A DNA stretch of 64,000 nucleotides. Origin: Solirubrobacteraceae bacterium. Its GTDB lineage: Bacteria > Actinomycetota > Thermoleophilia > Solirubrobacterales > Solirubrobacteraceae. Every line of letters begins with the position of its first letter. Position 1 is the first letter of the stretch. Position numbers and translations under genes: made by a program. Of the stretch, positions 8,319 to 17,057 are shown piece after piece. The notes beneath the pieces were generated by a model. It made no database searches, was not told where the DNA came from, and worked only from the letters and a program-made list of their open reading frames with translations. The stretch lies in the NCBI GenBank assembly GCA_016462625.1, contig JAEMSV010000001.1:62001-126000 (forward strand), in the 5' to 3' direction.

Positions 8319-9036
8319 GCGTCGCGACGAACGTGCCGTCGGCGGTCAGCAAGGAGAGCGAGTCGCCCTCGACCCGGTAGCCCGCGGTGAGCGGCAGCAC
8401 CGCAGCGAGCGCGTCCTCCTGCTGCATCGCGTCCTCCTCACCGCCGCACTTCACGGCCGTGGTCGAGAGCCCTTCGATGTCCATCGATCCACGGTCGGTG
8501 CGGTACGTCCCGACGACGGCGTTGCAGCCGGCCGTCGCGTCGATTCGCCCGTCTTGACCGAACGTCACGGTGAGCGTCGTTCCCGGCGGCGGCCCCGTGA
8601 CCGCGTCGCCCTGGAGGAAGCTCGTGACCTCCCACGTCCCCTCGACGGAGGGGACGCCGAAGCGCAGCAGCTCCCGGTCGTCGGCGTCTGACAGCGTCAG
8701 TACGTCGCCGGTCACGCGCCACCGCTCGGCGCGCTGCAGCTTCGCGAGGAACTCCTTCTCGACCGCGGCGGCGGCCCCCTGGCAGGCCATCTGCGTCGCC
8801 GCGACCTTCCCGACCAAGACGGTGTCGCCGTTGATCTCCGCGGGAGCCGAGTAGCGGTTGCAGCCGCCGAATCCGGCGACGTGGTCGTGGGCGAAGGTCG
8901 CGCTCGGCGTGCTGTCGCGCAGGAGCCACGGCACGTCGAGGATCGTGGGCGGAACGCTCGCGCCGCTCTCGTCGTCGCCGCATGCCGCGATCCCGGCGCA
9001 GGCGAACAGCAGGAGCAGCGCGGCGAGCGGCTTCAT
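8308..9036 (-). CDS. Lipoprotein with two META (HslJ-like) domains
   Basis: Protein of 242 residues. A lipoprotein signal peptide (MKPLAALLLLFACAGIAACG) has a lipobox ending at the AAC cysteine, which predicts a membrane-anchored exported protein. Two META/HslJ-like domains follow. Each carries the GGCNRYSA or AGCNAVVGTY motif, with a later Cys (TQMACQG, TAVKCGG) that could pair with the first. META domains are linked to motility, heat shock or protease secretion, but the function is unproven. The ATG at 9036 is chosen because the signal peptide begins there, although the frame stays open much further upstream. Confidence 0.87.
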   Translation of the reverse strand: MKPLAALLLLFACAGIAACGDDESGASVPPTILDVPWLLRDSTPSATFAHDHVAGFGGCNRYSAPAEINGDTVLVGKVAATQMACQGAAAAVEKEFLAKLQRAERWRVTGDVLTLSDADDRELLRFGVPSVEGTWEVTSFLQGDAVTGPPPGTTLTVTFGQDGRIDATAGCNAVVGTYRTDRGSMDIEGLSTTAVKCGGEEDAMQQEDALAAVLPLTAGYRVEGDSLSLLTADGTFVATLTR

Positions 9037-9159
9037 GGGTGTGACCCTAGAGCCACCCGGTAGGTCCGATTTTGGGCACACCCCCCCGAGGGAACCGGCA
9101 CCACAAACAGAACGCTTGCTCGGTAAGCTGGCCGGCGACCTACCGCGCACAGGAGAGAC

Positions 9160-10245
9160 ATGGGACCGCTGAGTGACGTCAAGATCATCGAGATCGCCGG
9201 CATCGGGCCCGGCCCGTTCGCCGCGATGGTGCTCGCAGATCTCGGAGCCGACGTGATCCGCGTCGACCGCCCCGGCGGCACCGCCGCGTTCGGTCCGACC
9301 GATCCGACACTGCGCGGCCGTCCCGTCGTCGAGGCGAACCTCAAGACGCCCGAGGGGCGCGAGCTCGTCCTCGCCCTCGCCGAGAAGGCCGACGCGCTGA
9401 TCGAGGGCAACCGCCCCGGCGTCATGGAGCGGCTGGGGCTCGGCCCGGACGAGCTCGCCGCCCGCAACCCGAAGCTCGTCTACGGCCGCATGACCGGCTA
9501 CGGCCAGGACGGCCCGCTCTCCAGCGTCGCCGGCCACGACATCAACTACATCTCGATCTCGGGCGTGCTCGGCGCGATCGCGCGCAAGGGCGAGCGCCCG
9601 CTGTTTCCGATCAACCTCGCCGGCGACTACGGCGGCGGCGGGATGTTCCTGATCGTCGGCGTCCTCGCGGGCATCCTCGAGGCGCGGGCGAGCGGCAAGG
9701 GTCAGGTCGTCGACGCCGCGATGACCGACGGCTCGGCGCTGCTCACGGCCATGATGTACGGCATGCGCGCGGTCGGCGCGTGGAACGACGAGCCGGGCAC
9801 GAACCTCCTCGACTCGGGCGCGCACTTCTACGACACGTACACCACGAAGGACGGCGGCCACGTCGCGCTCGGCGCGATCGAGCCGCAGTTCTACGCGGAG
9901 CTGCTGCGCCTGCTGGAGATCCCGGCCGAAGAGATGCCGCAGTTCGACCAGTCGCGGTGGGGCGAGTTCAAGGGGCGCATCGCGGGGATCATCGCGACGA
10001 AGAGGACCGCCGAGTGGGCGGAGATCCTCGAGCCCGCCGAGGCGTGCGCGACTGCGATCTACGGCTTCGGCGACGCGCACGAGCACCCGCACAACGTCGC
10101 GCGCGGGACGTTCATCGAGCGCGGCGGCGTGGTCCAGCCGGCGCCGGCGCCGCGGTTCAGCCGCACGCAGAACGAGATCCGCGAGGCGCCGAGCCCCGAG
10201 GACGCGCTCGCGGCCTGGGGCGTGGCGGTTCCGGCGGCGAGCTGA
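9160..10245 (+). CDS. mcr: Alpha-methylacyl-CoA racemase (CaiB/BaiF family)
   Basis: Protein of 361 residues. Family III CoA-transferase-fold enzyme that interconverts 2R and 2S methyl-branched acyl-CoA, feeding branched fatty acids or sterol side chains into beta-oxidation. His126 (GHDINY), Asp156 (AGDYGGG) and Glu241 (AIEPQF) fall at exactly the catalytic positions known for the Mycobacterium tuberculosis racemase MCR. A CAGGAGAGAC ribosome binding site precedes the ATG. The next gene starts 42 bp downstream on the same strand and may be co-transcribed. Confidence 0.93.
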   Translation: MGPLSDVKIIEIAGIGPGPFAAMVLADLGADVIRVDRPGGTAAFGPTDPTLRGRPVVEANLKTPEGRELVLALAEKADALIEGNRPGVMERLGLGPDELAARNPKLVYGRMTGYGQDGPLSSVAGHDINYISISGVLGAIARKGERPLFPINLAGDYGGGGMFLIVGVLAGILEARASGKGQVVDAAMTDGSALLTAMMYGMRAVGAWNDEPGTNLLDSGAHFYDTYTTKDGGHVALGAIEPQFYAELLRLLEIPAEEMPQFDQSRWGEFKGRIAGIIATKRTAEWAEILEPAEACATAIYGFGDAHEHPHNVARGTFIERGGVVQPAPAPRFSRTQNEIREAPSPEDALAAWGVAVPAAS

Positions 10246-10287
10246 GCACGGTTCGCCGCGGCATGCCGCGTGTGAGAGGCTGATCGC

Positions 10288-10785
10288 GTGGTCTTGGGTC
10301 TTCTCGGTCGGGTGCCGGGGGTCGACGTCGTCCGGTCGATCCTCGAGCTCCCGCGAGCGCTCGACCGGCTGTCGGGCGCGCTGGTCGCGCTCGATCGGCT
10401 CGCGGCCCTGGATGACACGCTCCGCACGCTGAGCACCTTCGAGGAGAGCCTGAACCGGCTCGCCGACGCGGTCGAGGTCCTGCCCGAGCTGACCACGCAC
10501 GCGTCGGCGCTCGCCGAGCTGACGACGCACGCGGAGGCGCTGGCCGATCTCACGCTGCATGCCGCGGTGCTGCCCGAGCTCACGGTGCACGCCGCCGCGC
10601 TCCCCGGTCTGACCATCCGGGTCGAGGCGATCGACGTGCTCGTCCACGAGCTCAGCGAGCGGCTCGACGAGTTCACGCCCGCTGTCCGCGACCTCTCGAC
10701 CGCCGCGTCGGATCTGCAGCGCGCGGTCGGCCCGATCGGCCGGCTCGCGGGCCGGCTCCCCGGCGGGAAGGAGGTCGTGTCGTGA
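10288..10785 (+). CDS. Heptad-repeat (coiled-coil-like) protein
   Basis: Protein of 165 residues from a GTG start. The centre holds a degenerate seven-residue-phase repeat of the form L-T-x-H-A-x-x-L (TTHASALAELTTHAEALADL and on), flanked by leucine-rich amphipathic helices. This resembles the spacing of a long helical bundle or coiled coil. No enzyme motif, signal peptide or membrane segment is seen, and I do not recognise a family. The stop overlaps the COMT-like start by 4 bp (GTGA), so translation of the two is coupled and the protein may be a partner or scaffold for that methyltransferase. Confidence 0.72.
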   Translation: MVLGLLGRVPGVDVVRSILELPRALDRLSGALVALDRLAALDDTLRTLSTFEESLNRLADAVEVLPELTTHASALAELTTHAEALADLTLHAAVLPELTVHAAALPGLTIRVEAIDVLVHELSERLDEFTPAVRDLSTAASDLQRAVGPIGRLAGRLPGGKEVVS

Positions 10786-11552
10786 AGACGCTGACCGAGA
10801 TCGGCGGCCGCCGGCTCCCGTTCCTGCGCTGGTCGGCGATCCGCATGGTCGTCGGGATGCGGCACCTCACCAACGAGTGGCAGGTCGGCGACGGCCGCGA
10901 GGAGGCGCTCGGCGCCTACGTGCTCAACGAGGCGCGCCCGGGCGATCTCGACGACGCGATCCGCGCGGTCGACGAGTTCTGTTACACGCAGAGCCTGATG
11001 ATGAATGTGGGCGACGAGAAAGGCGAGATCCTCGACGCGGCCGTCCGCCGGGTCGCGCCGCAGCGGGTGCTCGAACTCGGGACGTATTGCGGCTACAGCG
11101 CCCTGCGGATCATCCGCCAGCTCCCGCCCGGCGGGCACCTGACGACCATCGAGTTCAACGCCGCGAACGCCGACATCGCGCGGCGGATCTGGATGCACGC
11201 CGGCGTCAGCGACCGCGTGACGGTCGTCGTCGGCTCGCTGGGGGACGGCGGCGCGACGCTCGACGCCCTCGCCACCGAGCACGACTTCACGGAGGGCAGC
11301 GTCGACCTCGTCTTCATCGATCACGACAAGTCGGCGTACCTGCCTGACCTGCTCGCGATCGAGGAGCGCGGCTGGCTGCGTCCCGGCAGCGTGGCGGTCG
11401 CCGACAACGTGCGGATTCCGGGCGCGCCGGAGTACCGGAAGTACATGGAGCGCCAGCAGGACGGCGGCGCCTGGGACACGGTCGAGCACGAGACCCACGT
11501 CGAGTACCAGTCGCTCATCAAGGACCTCGTGCTCGAGTCGGCGTACCGATGA
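10782..11552 (+). CDS. Catechol O-methyltransferase-like enzyme
   Basis: Protein of 256 residues closely resembling animal COMT. The shared blocks are MNVGDEKGEILDA, VLELGTYCGYSALR (SAM motif I), DLVFIDHDK and VADNVRIPGAPEY. The Mg2+ ligands and catalytic Lys of COMT (D141, D169, N170, K144 in the rat enzyme) correspond to D180, D208, N209 and K183. It should transfer a methyl group from SAM to a catechol hydroxyl. About 30 extra N-terminal residues precede the conserved helical part. The gene overlaps both its neighbours by 4 bp (coiled-coil gene upstream, P450 downstream), an operon arrangement that suggests the P450 makes or uses a phenolic substrate. Confidence 0.88.
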   Translation: MKTLTEIGGRRLPFLRWSAIRMVVGMRHLTNEWQVGDGREEALGAYVLNEARPGDLDDAIRAVDEFCYTQSLMMNVGDEKGEILDAAVRRVAPQRVLELGTYCGYSALRIIRQLPPGGHLTTIEFNAANADIARRIWMHAGVSDRVTVVVGSLGDGGATLDALATEHDFTEGSVDLVFIDHDKSAYLPDLLAIEERGWLRPGSVAVADNVRIPGAPEYRKYMERQQDGGAWDTVEHETHVEYQSLIKDLVLESAYR

Positions 11553-12814
11553 GCGCCGTCGCGGCGCATCCGGCGACCGCGATGGTGCGCGCGTCGCTGC
11601 GCGGGATGCGCCGGCCGTCGCAGGCGGCCCGCCGGGTCACCGGGCCGCTGTCCGTGCCGTTCGACGGGTTCAGCCCGGAGACGATCGCCGACCCTGCCGC
11701 CGCCTACCGGCGGCTGCACGCGCACCCGGGCGTCCATCCCGCGGGCCGCGCCGTGTTCGCGCTCTCGGGGTTCGACGACGTGCGCACGGGGGCGAAGGCC
11801 AACGACGTGCTCATCTCGGGGCAGGGCGTGACGCTGTTCCCCGCGGCGATGCCGATGCTGTTGACCACCGACCGCCCGCGTCATGGCGACCTGCGCCGCG
11901 TGCTGGCCCGCCACTTCACGGCGCAGCGGGCCGAGGCGATGGTGCCCGGGATGCGCGAGCTGACCGGCCGCGCGCTTGCCACGATGCTCGCGCGCCCGGG
12001 CAGCGACGCCGTCGCCGAGCTGGCGATTCCGCTGCCGGTCTCCGTGATCGGCCGGCTGCTCGGCGTGCCCGAGGCCGACCTGCCGCGCCTGCACCGCATC
12101 TCCGACCGGCTCGTCGAGGGGACCTACGCGGGCACCTCGCTGGCCGCGCTGCCGAAGGGGCTCGGCGCGTCAGCCGCAGCGCTGGAGCTGCACCGCTACA
12201 TGCGCGGGGTGTTCGCCCGCCTGCGCCGCGAGCCCGGCGACGATGTCATCAGCGCGCTGCTCGCCTCTCAGGACGGCGGGACGCTGGGCGACGACGAGCT
12301 GTTCTGGATGTCGCTCCTCCTGCTCGTCGCCGGCAACGAGACGACGACGAACCTCATCGGCCTGCTGCTGATCGCGTTCGCCGAGCAGCCGGAGCTCTAC
12401 GACCGCGTCCGCGCCGACCCGTCGCGCATCCCCGCCGCGATCGAGGAGGGCCTGCGGTGGGGTTCGCCGATTCAGTCGATGTTCCGCGCCGCCGCCGCCG
12501 ACTACCAGGTCGGCGCGACCACGATCCCCGCGGGCGCGCGCGTGATGCTCCTGTTCGGCGCCGCCAACCGCGATCCGCGCGTGTTTCCTGACCCTGATCG
12601 ATTCGCGCTCGACCGTGAGACGCACGACCACCTCGGCTTCGGGATGGGCATCCACTTCTGCCTGGGCGCGCAGCTCGCGCGGATCGAGGCGCGGGTGGTG
12701 TTGGAGGAGCTCATCGAGCGGGTCTCGCGGATCGAGCTCGCGGGCCCGGTGTCGTGGCGCGCGAACCCCACCGTGCACGGGCCGAGCCGCCTGCCCGTGC
12801 GGCTCGTCCCATAG
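11549..12814 (+). CDS. Cytochrome P450 (bacterial class)
   Basis: Protein of 421 residues. The I-helix motif AGNETT, ExxR motif EEGLRW and haem loop GFGMGIHFCLG, with the Cys near residue 371, identify a typical soluble bacterial P450. It starts by ATGA overlap with the COMT-like gene. Electron-transfer partners are not encoded nearby. Substrate unknown; the operon with an O-methyltransferase suggests oxidation of an aromatic compound. It resembles the CYP107/CYP125-like haem loop class, but I do not assign a family number. Confidence 0.93.
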   Translation: MSAVAAHPATAMVRASLRGMRRPSQAARRVTGPLSVPFDGFSPETIADPAAAYRRLHAHPGVHPAGRAVFALSGFDDVRTGAKANDVLISGQGVTLFPAAMPMLLTTDRPRHGDLRRVLARHFTAQRAEAMVPGMRELTGRALATMLARPGSDAVAELAIPLPVSVIGRLLGVPEADLPRLHRISDRLVEGTYAGTSLAALPKGLGASAAALELHRYMRGVFARLRREPGDDVISALLASQDGGTLGDDELFWMSLLLLVAGNETTTNLIGLLLIAFAEQPELYDRVRADPSRIPAAIEEGLRWGSPIQSMFRAAAADYQVGATTIPAGARVMLLFGAANRDPRVFPDPDRFALDRETHDHLGFGMGIHFCLGAQLARIEARVVLEELIERVSRIELAGPVSWRANPTVHGPSRLPVRLVP

Positions 12815-12825
12815 CCTTGTCCAGC

Positions 12826-13716
12826 GTGGACGAAGTCGCCGACGGCGTCGTCCGGATCGTGGCGCCGCTGCAGTTCGGCGACCCGCCGGAGGTCAACTGC
12901 TATCTGGTGCGGACCGCTGAGGGGCCGCTGCTCGTCGACGCCGCCATGGTCGGCTCGGAGGAGGCGATCGACGCGGCCGTCGCCGCGGGCGGCGAACCGG
13001 TCGCGCGCGTCCTCATCACGCACTCCCATCCGGACCACTGGGGGCTGGCCGTCCGATACGCCGACCGCGTCCTCGTGCATCCCGACGCCCACGCGCAGAT
13101 GCGCAACATGGTCCATCCCGACGCCGTCGAGCGGACCCTGCCGCCGGGCTGGAAGGTCGAGCGCGCGGTCGCCCGGCTGGTCACCGGCTACGGCTCCCTG
13201 CTCGCCGGAGTCCCCGAGATGGACCCGATCGCCGATGGCGACCGCGTGGGTGAGTGGGACGTCATCGGCACCTCCGGGCACGGCACGGGCCACGTCGCGC
13301 TCTACCGCGCCCGCGATGGCGTCCTGATCGCGGGCGACCAGCTGCTCGAGCATGTCGTCCCCGGGCTGCAGGTGACGGTCGAGATGCCCGATTCGCTGGA
13401 GGAGTGCCTGCGCTCGCTCGACCGGGTGGAGGCGCTCGACGTCCGACTCGTGCTTCCGGGCCACGGGGCGCCGTTCACCGATGCGGCGGGCCGGATCGCG
13501 GAGATCCGCACCTACCACCACGAGCGGCTCGCGGAGCTCGAGCGGCTGCTGGCAGAGGGGCCCGAGACGCTCTCGGTGCTGGCCGACCGCGTCCACGGCG
13601 CGCCCATGCGGCGCGCCATGCGGCTGCGGGTCGAACTCGAGACCCACGCCTACCTGGAGCACCTGCGTCTGCGCGGCCGGGCCGAGCTCGACCGCGACCT
13701 CTGGCGCCGGTCGTAG
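12826..13716 (+). CDS. MBL-fold metallo-hydrolase
   Basis: Protein of 296 residues with the metallo-beta-lactamase fold. The metal motif is THSHPDHWG (HxHxDH), with a further His in SGHGTGH, the Asp in IAGDQLL and the last His in LPGHGAPF, so a two-metal site is complete. The C-terminal helical extension of about 80 residues is typical of a hydrolase dimerisation region (LACTB2-like). GTG at 12826 is my choice; a TTG at 12817 would add three residues. It lies 11 bp after the P450 stop. Substrate unknown. Confidence 0.85.
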   Translation: MDEVADGVVRIVAPLQFGDPPEVNCYLVRTAEGPLLVDAAMVGSEEAIDAAVAAGGEPVARVLITHSHPDHWGLAVRYADRVLVHPDAHAQMRNMVHPDAVERTLPPGWKVERAVARLVTGYGSLLAGVPEMDPIADGDRVGEWDVIGTSGHGTGHVALYRARDGVLIAGDQLLEHVVPGLQVTVEMPDSLEECLRSLDRVEALDVRLVLPGHGAPFTDAAGRIAEIRTYHHERLAELERLLAEGPETLSVLADRVHGAPMRRAMRLRVELETHAYLEHLRLRGRAELDRDLWRRS

Positions 13717-13728
13717 CCGGCGCGGGGC

Positions 13729-15003
13729 TCAGTCCCTGCCGGTGGCGATGCGCGCCATCTCGAGGATGCCCGCCCAGACGCCCTCCGGGGCTGTGGCGGC
13801 GGGCGATGCGCCGGGGTGGGCCCGCGCGACGCGGACCCGCAGGACGCCCGGGCGGATGGTGAAGCGCAGGGGCGGGTCGAGCACGAGCGCCTCGCCGTCG
13901 ATGCCCGCAGGGACAGGGTGATCGGCGTCGACCTCGAACGTCGGCGCGGTCCACTCGCGCCATGGGCGCTGGAGCCGGCCGCCGTCCTCGCCGCGGCCCC
14001 GGTGGGCGCCGATGACCGTCACGCCGAGCAACCCGTCGTCGATCCTCGGCCGCGTCCCCGAGCCGATCGCGCGGCCCAGCCGGTAGCGATTGTTGGAGAC
14101 GAGGACGGCCGCGCCGCCGTGGTGCTCGTGGCCGCCAGGCCCGTCCCAGCGCATGTCGAGCGCCCCGCCGCCCTCGGGGCCGAGCACCTCGGGCACGGTG
14201 TTCAGGATCGTTCGCAGCTTCGCATCGCGGTAGCCCTCGCGCTGGACCGCCTCCGCGTAGAGCCCGAGCGACACGTTGTTGACGAAGACGAGCCCGTTGA
14301 CCTCGGCGAGGTCGACGATGCGTTCGCCGCCGTCGACGAACGCCTCGAGCGCGCCGACGACGTCGTCGCGGTCGACGCCGAGATCGAGCGCGAAGTGATT
14401 GCGCGTGCCGGCGGGGATGCACGCGTACGGGAGGTCCAGCTCGGCGGCGATCGCCGCGACCACCGCCTGCGAGCCGTCGCCGCCGGCCATCGCGAGCCCG
14501 TCGGCGCCGCGCTCGACGGCGCCGCGGACCAGCGTCTCGAGGTCGTCGCCCAGCTTCAGCTCGATCGGCTCGATCCCGCGGGCCCGCGCCTCGTCGGCGA
14601 GCTTGAAGCGCTCGGCCTTGCCGCCGCCGGACTTCGGGTTGTAGAACAGCACCGGGCGCTCTGGTGGCGTCGCGTCAGGCAGCGTGACGTGCACGGTGAG
14701 CGTGGCTCGTGCCGCGGCGAGGGTCAGCAGGACACCCACGACGACCAGCGCCTCGCGCAGCGGTGCGTCGTCGGTGACCAGCATGACGACGACGTCGAGC
14801 AGCGCGATGGCGGCGAGCGTCAGCCCGATGGCACGCACCGCGCCGCGGCGCAGGACGCTGTACCACCCGCAGGCCGCGGCGAAGGTCAGGAGGGCCAGCA
14901 GCCAGAGGCCGCGCGGGAATTCGTCGATCGCGTTGACGACCGCGAGGACGAGCGTCGCGGCCCCCAGGAGGAGCGCGAGGATGGCGGCCAGTCGTCGATT
15001 CAT
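13729..15003 (-). CDS. Diacylglycerol/lipid kinase with membrane N-terminus
   Basis: Protein of 424 residues. Four hydrophobic helices occupy roughly residues 1-110. The cytosolic kinase domain has FYNPKSGGGKAERF (entry motif of diacylglycerol kinases), the nucleotide-binding loop MAGGDGSQAVV and ACIPAGTRNHFA. The last part, LLGVTVIGA, belongs to the second beta domain of the YegS/DgkB fold. It probably phosphorylates a membrane lipid with ATP. A fused membrane anchor is unusual for DgkB-like enzymes, which are soluble. RBS-like GGGAGA is 8 bases before the ATG. The stop lies 12 bp from the MBL gene stop. Confidence 0.87.
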   Translation of the reverse strand: MNRRLAAILALLLGAATLVLAVVNAIDEFPRGLWLLALLTFAAACGWYSVLRRGAVRAIGLTLAAIALLDVVVMLVTDDAPLREALVVVGVLLTLAAARATLTVHVTLPDATPPERPVLFYNPKSGGGKAERFKLADEARARGIEPIELKLGDDLETLVRGAVERGADGLAMAGGDGSQAVVAAIAAELDLPYACIPAGTRNHFALDLGVDRDDVVGALEAFVDGGERIVDLAEVNGLVFVNNVSLGLYAEAVQREGYRDAKLRTILNTVPEVLGPEGGGALDMRWDGPGGHEHHGGAAVLVSNNRYRLGRAIGSGTRPRIDDGLLGVTVIGAHRGRGEDGGRLQRPWREWTAPTFEVDADHPVPAGIDGEALVLDPPLRFTIRPGVLRVRVARAHPGASPAATAPEGVWAGILEMARIATGRD

Positions 15004-15086
15004 GGCGGGAGTCTCCCACTGCGCGGCGGCATTTCATGCGGATCGGACGATGCCGCCGTCTGTGGTGCCCGGTTGGATGGGTCACG

Positions 15087-16496
15087 ATGACTTCCGTGAA
15101 GAAGGTGCCGCATCTCACGGCCGCCGAGCGAGCGGCCCGAGGGAAGGCGGCTCGCGCGGCTGCCTCCCGCTCCCGGCAGGGCGCGTGGGAGCCGGCGGCC
15201 GACCGGCCCGATGTCGTCGATCTGCTCGAGGAGCAGGCGGCGTCCCGGGTGCCTGAGCTGGTGCCCTTGCGCTACGGGCGGATGCTCGTCTCCCCGTTCA
15301 CGTTCTTCCGCGGCGCGGCCTACCCGATGGCGGCCGATCTCGCGGGCGAGCCGCGGACCGGGCTGACGGTCCAACTCTGCGGTGACGCGCACCTGTCGAA
15401 CTTCGGCGCGTTCGCCGCGCCGGACCGGCGGATGGTCTTCGGGCTCAACGACTTCGATGAGACCCTGCCCGGCCCGTTCGAGTGGGACGTCAAGCGGCTG
15501 GCTGCGAGCTTCGCCGTGGCGGGCCGCGACCGGCAGTTCTCCGCCAAACAGCGCGCAGTCGTGAACCGGACGGTCGTGCAGGGCTACCGGGACGAGATGC
15601 AGCGTCTCGCCGGCATGCCGAACCTCGACCTCTGGTACGACCGGATCCACCTGGAGGAGATCGCCGAGCTGGCGATGGCGCAGGGCACGGCCAAGCAGCG
15701 CAAGCGCTTCGAGCGCAACGCCGCCAAGGCGCAGTCGAAGGACAACATGCGGGCGCTGGGCAAGCTGACGACCGAGGTCGACGGCGAGCCGCGGATCATC
15801 AGCGATCCTCCGCTGATCGTCCCGATCGAGGAGATCGCCGCCGGGGTCGCCGAAGAGGAGATCGAGCAGTTCCTGCGCGGCGTCCTGCGGTCGTACCGGC
15901 GCACGCTGACGACGGACCGCCGTCATCTGCTCGAGCAGTTCCGCTACGTCCACGCCGCCCGCAAGGTCGTCGGGGTCGGGAGCGTCGGGACGCGCGCGTG
16001 GGTCGTGCTGATGCTCGGTCGGGATGCGTCGGACCCATTGTTCCTCCAGCTGAAGGAGGCCCAGCCGTCGGTGCTCGAGCCCTTCCTCGGCAAGAGCAAG
16101 TTCCCCAAGCACGGCCAGCGGGTCGTCGAGGGGCAGAGGCTGACGCAGGCCGCGACCGACATCATGCTCGGCTGGATCCAGGTCACCGCGCCGGACGGCG
16201 TGGCCCGGGACTTCTACGTGCGCCAGCTCTGGGACGGCAAGGGCTCGGCCCTGGTCGAGCTGATGGATCCGAACGCGATGACGTTCTACGCGCAGCTCTG
16301 CGGCCAGGCGCTCGCCAAGGCGCACGCCCGCTCCGGGGACGCGATCGCGATCTCGGCCTACCTCGGGACCGGCGACACCTTCGACCGTGCGATGTCGACC
16401 TTCGCCGAGACGTACGCCGACCAGAACGAGCGCGACTACGACGCCCTGCGGGCGGCGGTCGCCTCCGGCCGGGTCACGGCCGAGTCCCCGGCCTGA
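15087..16496 (+). CDS. DUF2252 family protein
   Basis: Protein of 469 residues of the DUF2252 family, distantly related to aminoglycoside phosphotransferase/kinase folds. Key blocks are LCGDAHLSNFGAFA (resembling an HGDxHxxN catalytic loop), FGLNDFDETLPGPFEWDVKRL, and a C-terminal QLCGQALAKAHARSGD. The function is not established. The ATG at 15087 is chosen over 15036 because family homology starts near VPHLTAAERAARG. It is divergent from the lipid kinase across about 83 bp. Confidence 0.85.
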   Translation: MTSVKKVPHLTAAERAARGKAARAAASRSRQGAWEPAADRPDVVDLLEEQAASRVPELVPLRYGRMLVSPFTFFRGAAYPMAADLAGEPRTGLTVQLCGDAHLSNFGAFAAPDRRMVFGLNDFDETLPGPFEWDVKRLAASFAVAGRDRQFSAKQRAVVNRTVVQGYRDEMQRLAGMPNLDLWYDRIHLEEIAELAMAQGTAKQRKRFERNAAKAQSKDNMRALGKLTTEVDGEPRIISDPPLIVPIEEIAAGVAEEEIEQFLRGVLRSYRRTLTTDRRHLLEQFRYVHAARKVVGVGSVGTRAWVVLMLGRDASDPLFLQLKEAQPSVLEPFLGKSKFPKHGQRVVEGQRLTQAATDIMLGWIQVTAPDGVARDFYVRQLWDGKGSALVELMDPNAMTFYAQLCGQALAKAHARSGDAIAISAYLGTGDTFDRAMSTFAETYADQNERDYDALRAAVASGRVTAESPA

Positions 16497-16526
16497 CCCG
16501 CTTTACAACCAAAGAGGAGACACCAC

Positions 16527-17057
16527 ATGCCCATCGACACGCTCATCGCCTACGCCGCGACCTACGACAGCGTCGACGACGCGAAGGCCGACTACGAGCT
16601 GGTGAAGGAGCTCCACCGCGAGGCGGGGCTGATCGACGGCTACGACGCCGCGATCGTCGAACGCAAGGAGGGCGGGAAGGTCAAGATCGTCAAGAAGCAC
16701 GAGACGCCGACGCGCGTGGGCGGCGTGCTTGGCGGCGGGATGGGGCTGGCGACCGGCCTGGTCGTCGCGCTGTTCCCGTTCGCCGCGGTCGGTGGCGGTC
16801 TGCTCGCCGCCACGGCCGGGAGCGGCGCGGTCCTGGGTGCGGTCGCCGGCCACGCGGCGGCCGGGATGAGCCGCAACGACCTCAAGGAGCTCGGTGAACA
16901 CCTCGACGCCGGCCAGGCCGGGCTCGTCGTCGTCGCCGTCGCGGACATGGGCGCGAAGGTCGAGCGCGCACTGGAACGGGCCGAGAAGATCGAGCAGAAG
17001 GAGCTGAAGGCCGACGCCGAGGCGATCGAAGCCGACGCCAAGGCCGCCTCGAACTAG
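16527..17057 (+). CDS. DUF1269-like stress/membrane protein
   Basis: Protein of 176 residues, 30 bp after the DUF2252 gene with an AAGAGGAGA ribosome binding site, so probably co-transcribed. The N-terminal part resembles DUF1269 general stress proteins (charged, with KEGGKVKIVKKHET). The middle is a glycine/alanine-rich hydrophobic stretch (TRVGGVLGGGMGLATGLVVA and on to AAVGGGLLAATAG) that may associate with the membrane. The C-terminus is a charged helix (EKIEQKELKADAEAIEAD). The stop overlaps the convergent MBL gene by 4 bp. Confidence 0.8.
   Translation: MPIDTLIAYAATYDSVDDAKADYELVKELHREAGLIDGYDAAIVERKEGGKVKIVKKHETPTRVGGVLGGGMGLATGLVVALFPFAAVGGGLLAATAGSGAVLGAVAGHAAAGMSRNDLKELGEHLDAGQAGLVVVAVADMGAKVERALERAEKIEQKELKADAEAIEADAKAASN

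Noticed and set aside
8308..10647. A 779-residue frame that extends the META lipoprotein upstream
   Set aside because: The upstream part is antisense to the racemase gene and has no motif. The true start is the signal-peptide ATG at 9036.
313..13716. One biosynthetic gene cluster joining the two P450s, methyltransferases and racemase
   Set aside because: The genes are broken into several transcription units with unrelated neighbours, and no polyketide, peptide or terpene synthase is present.
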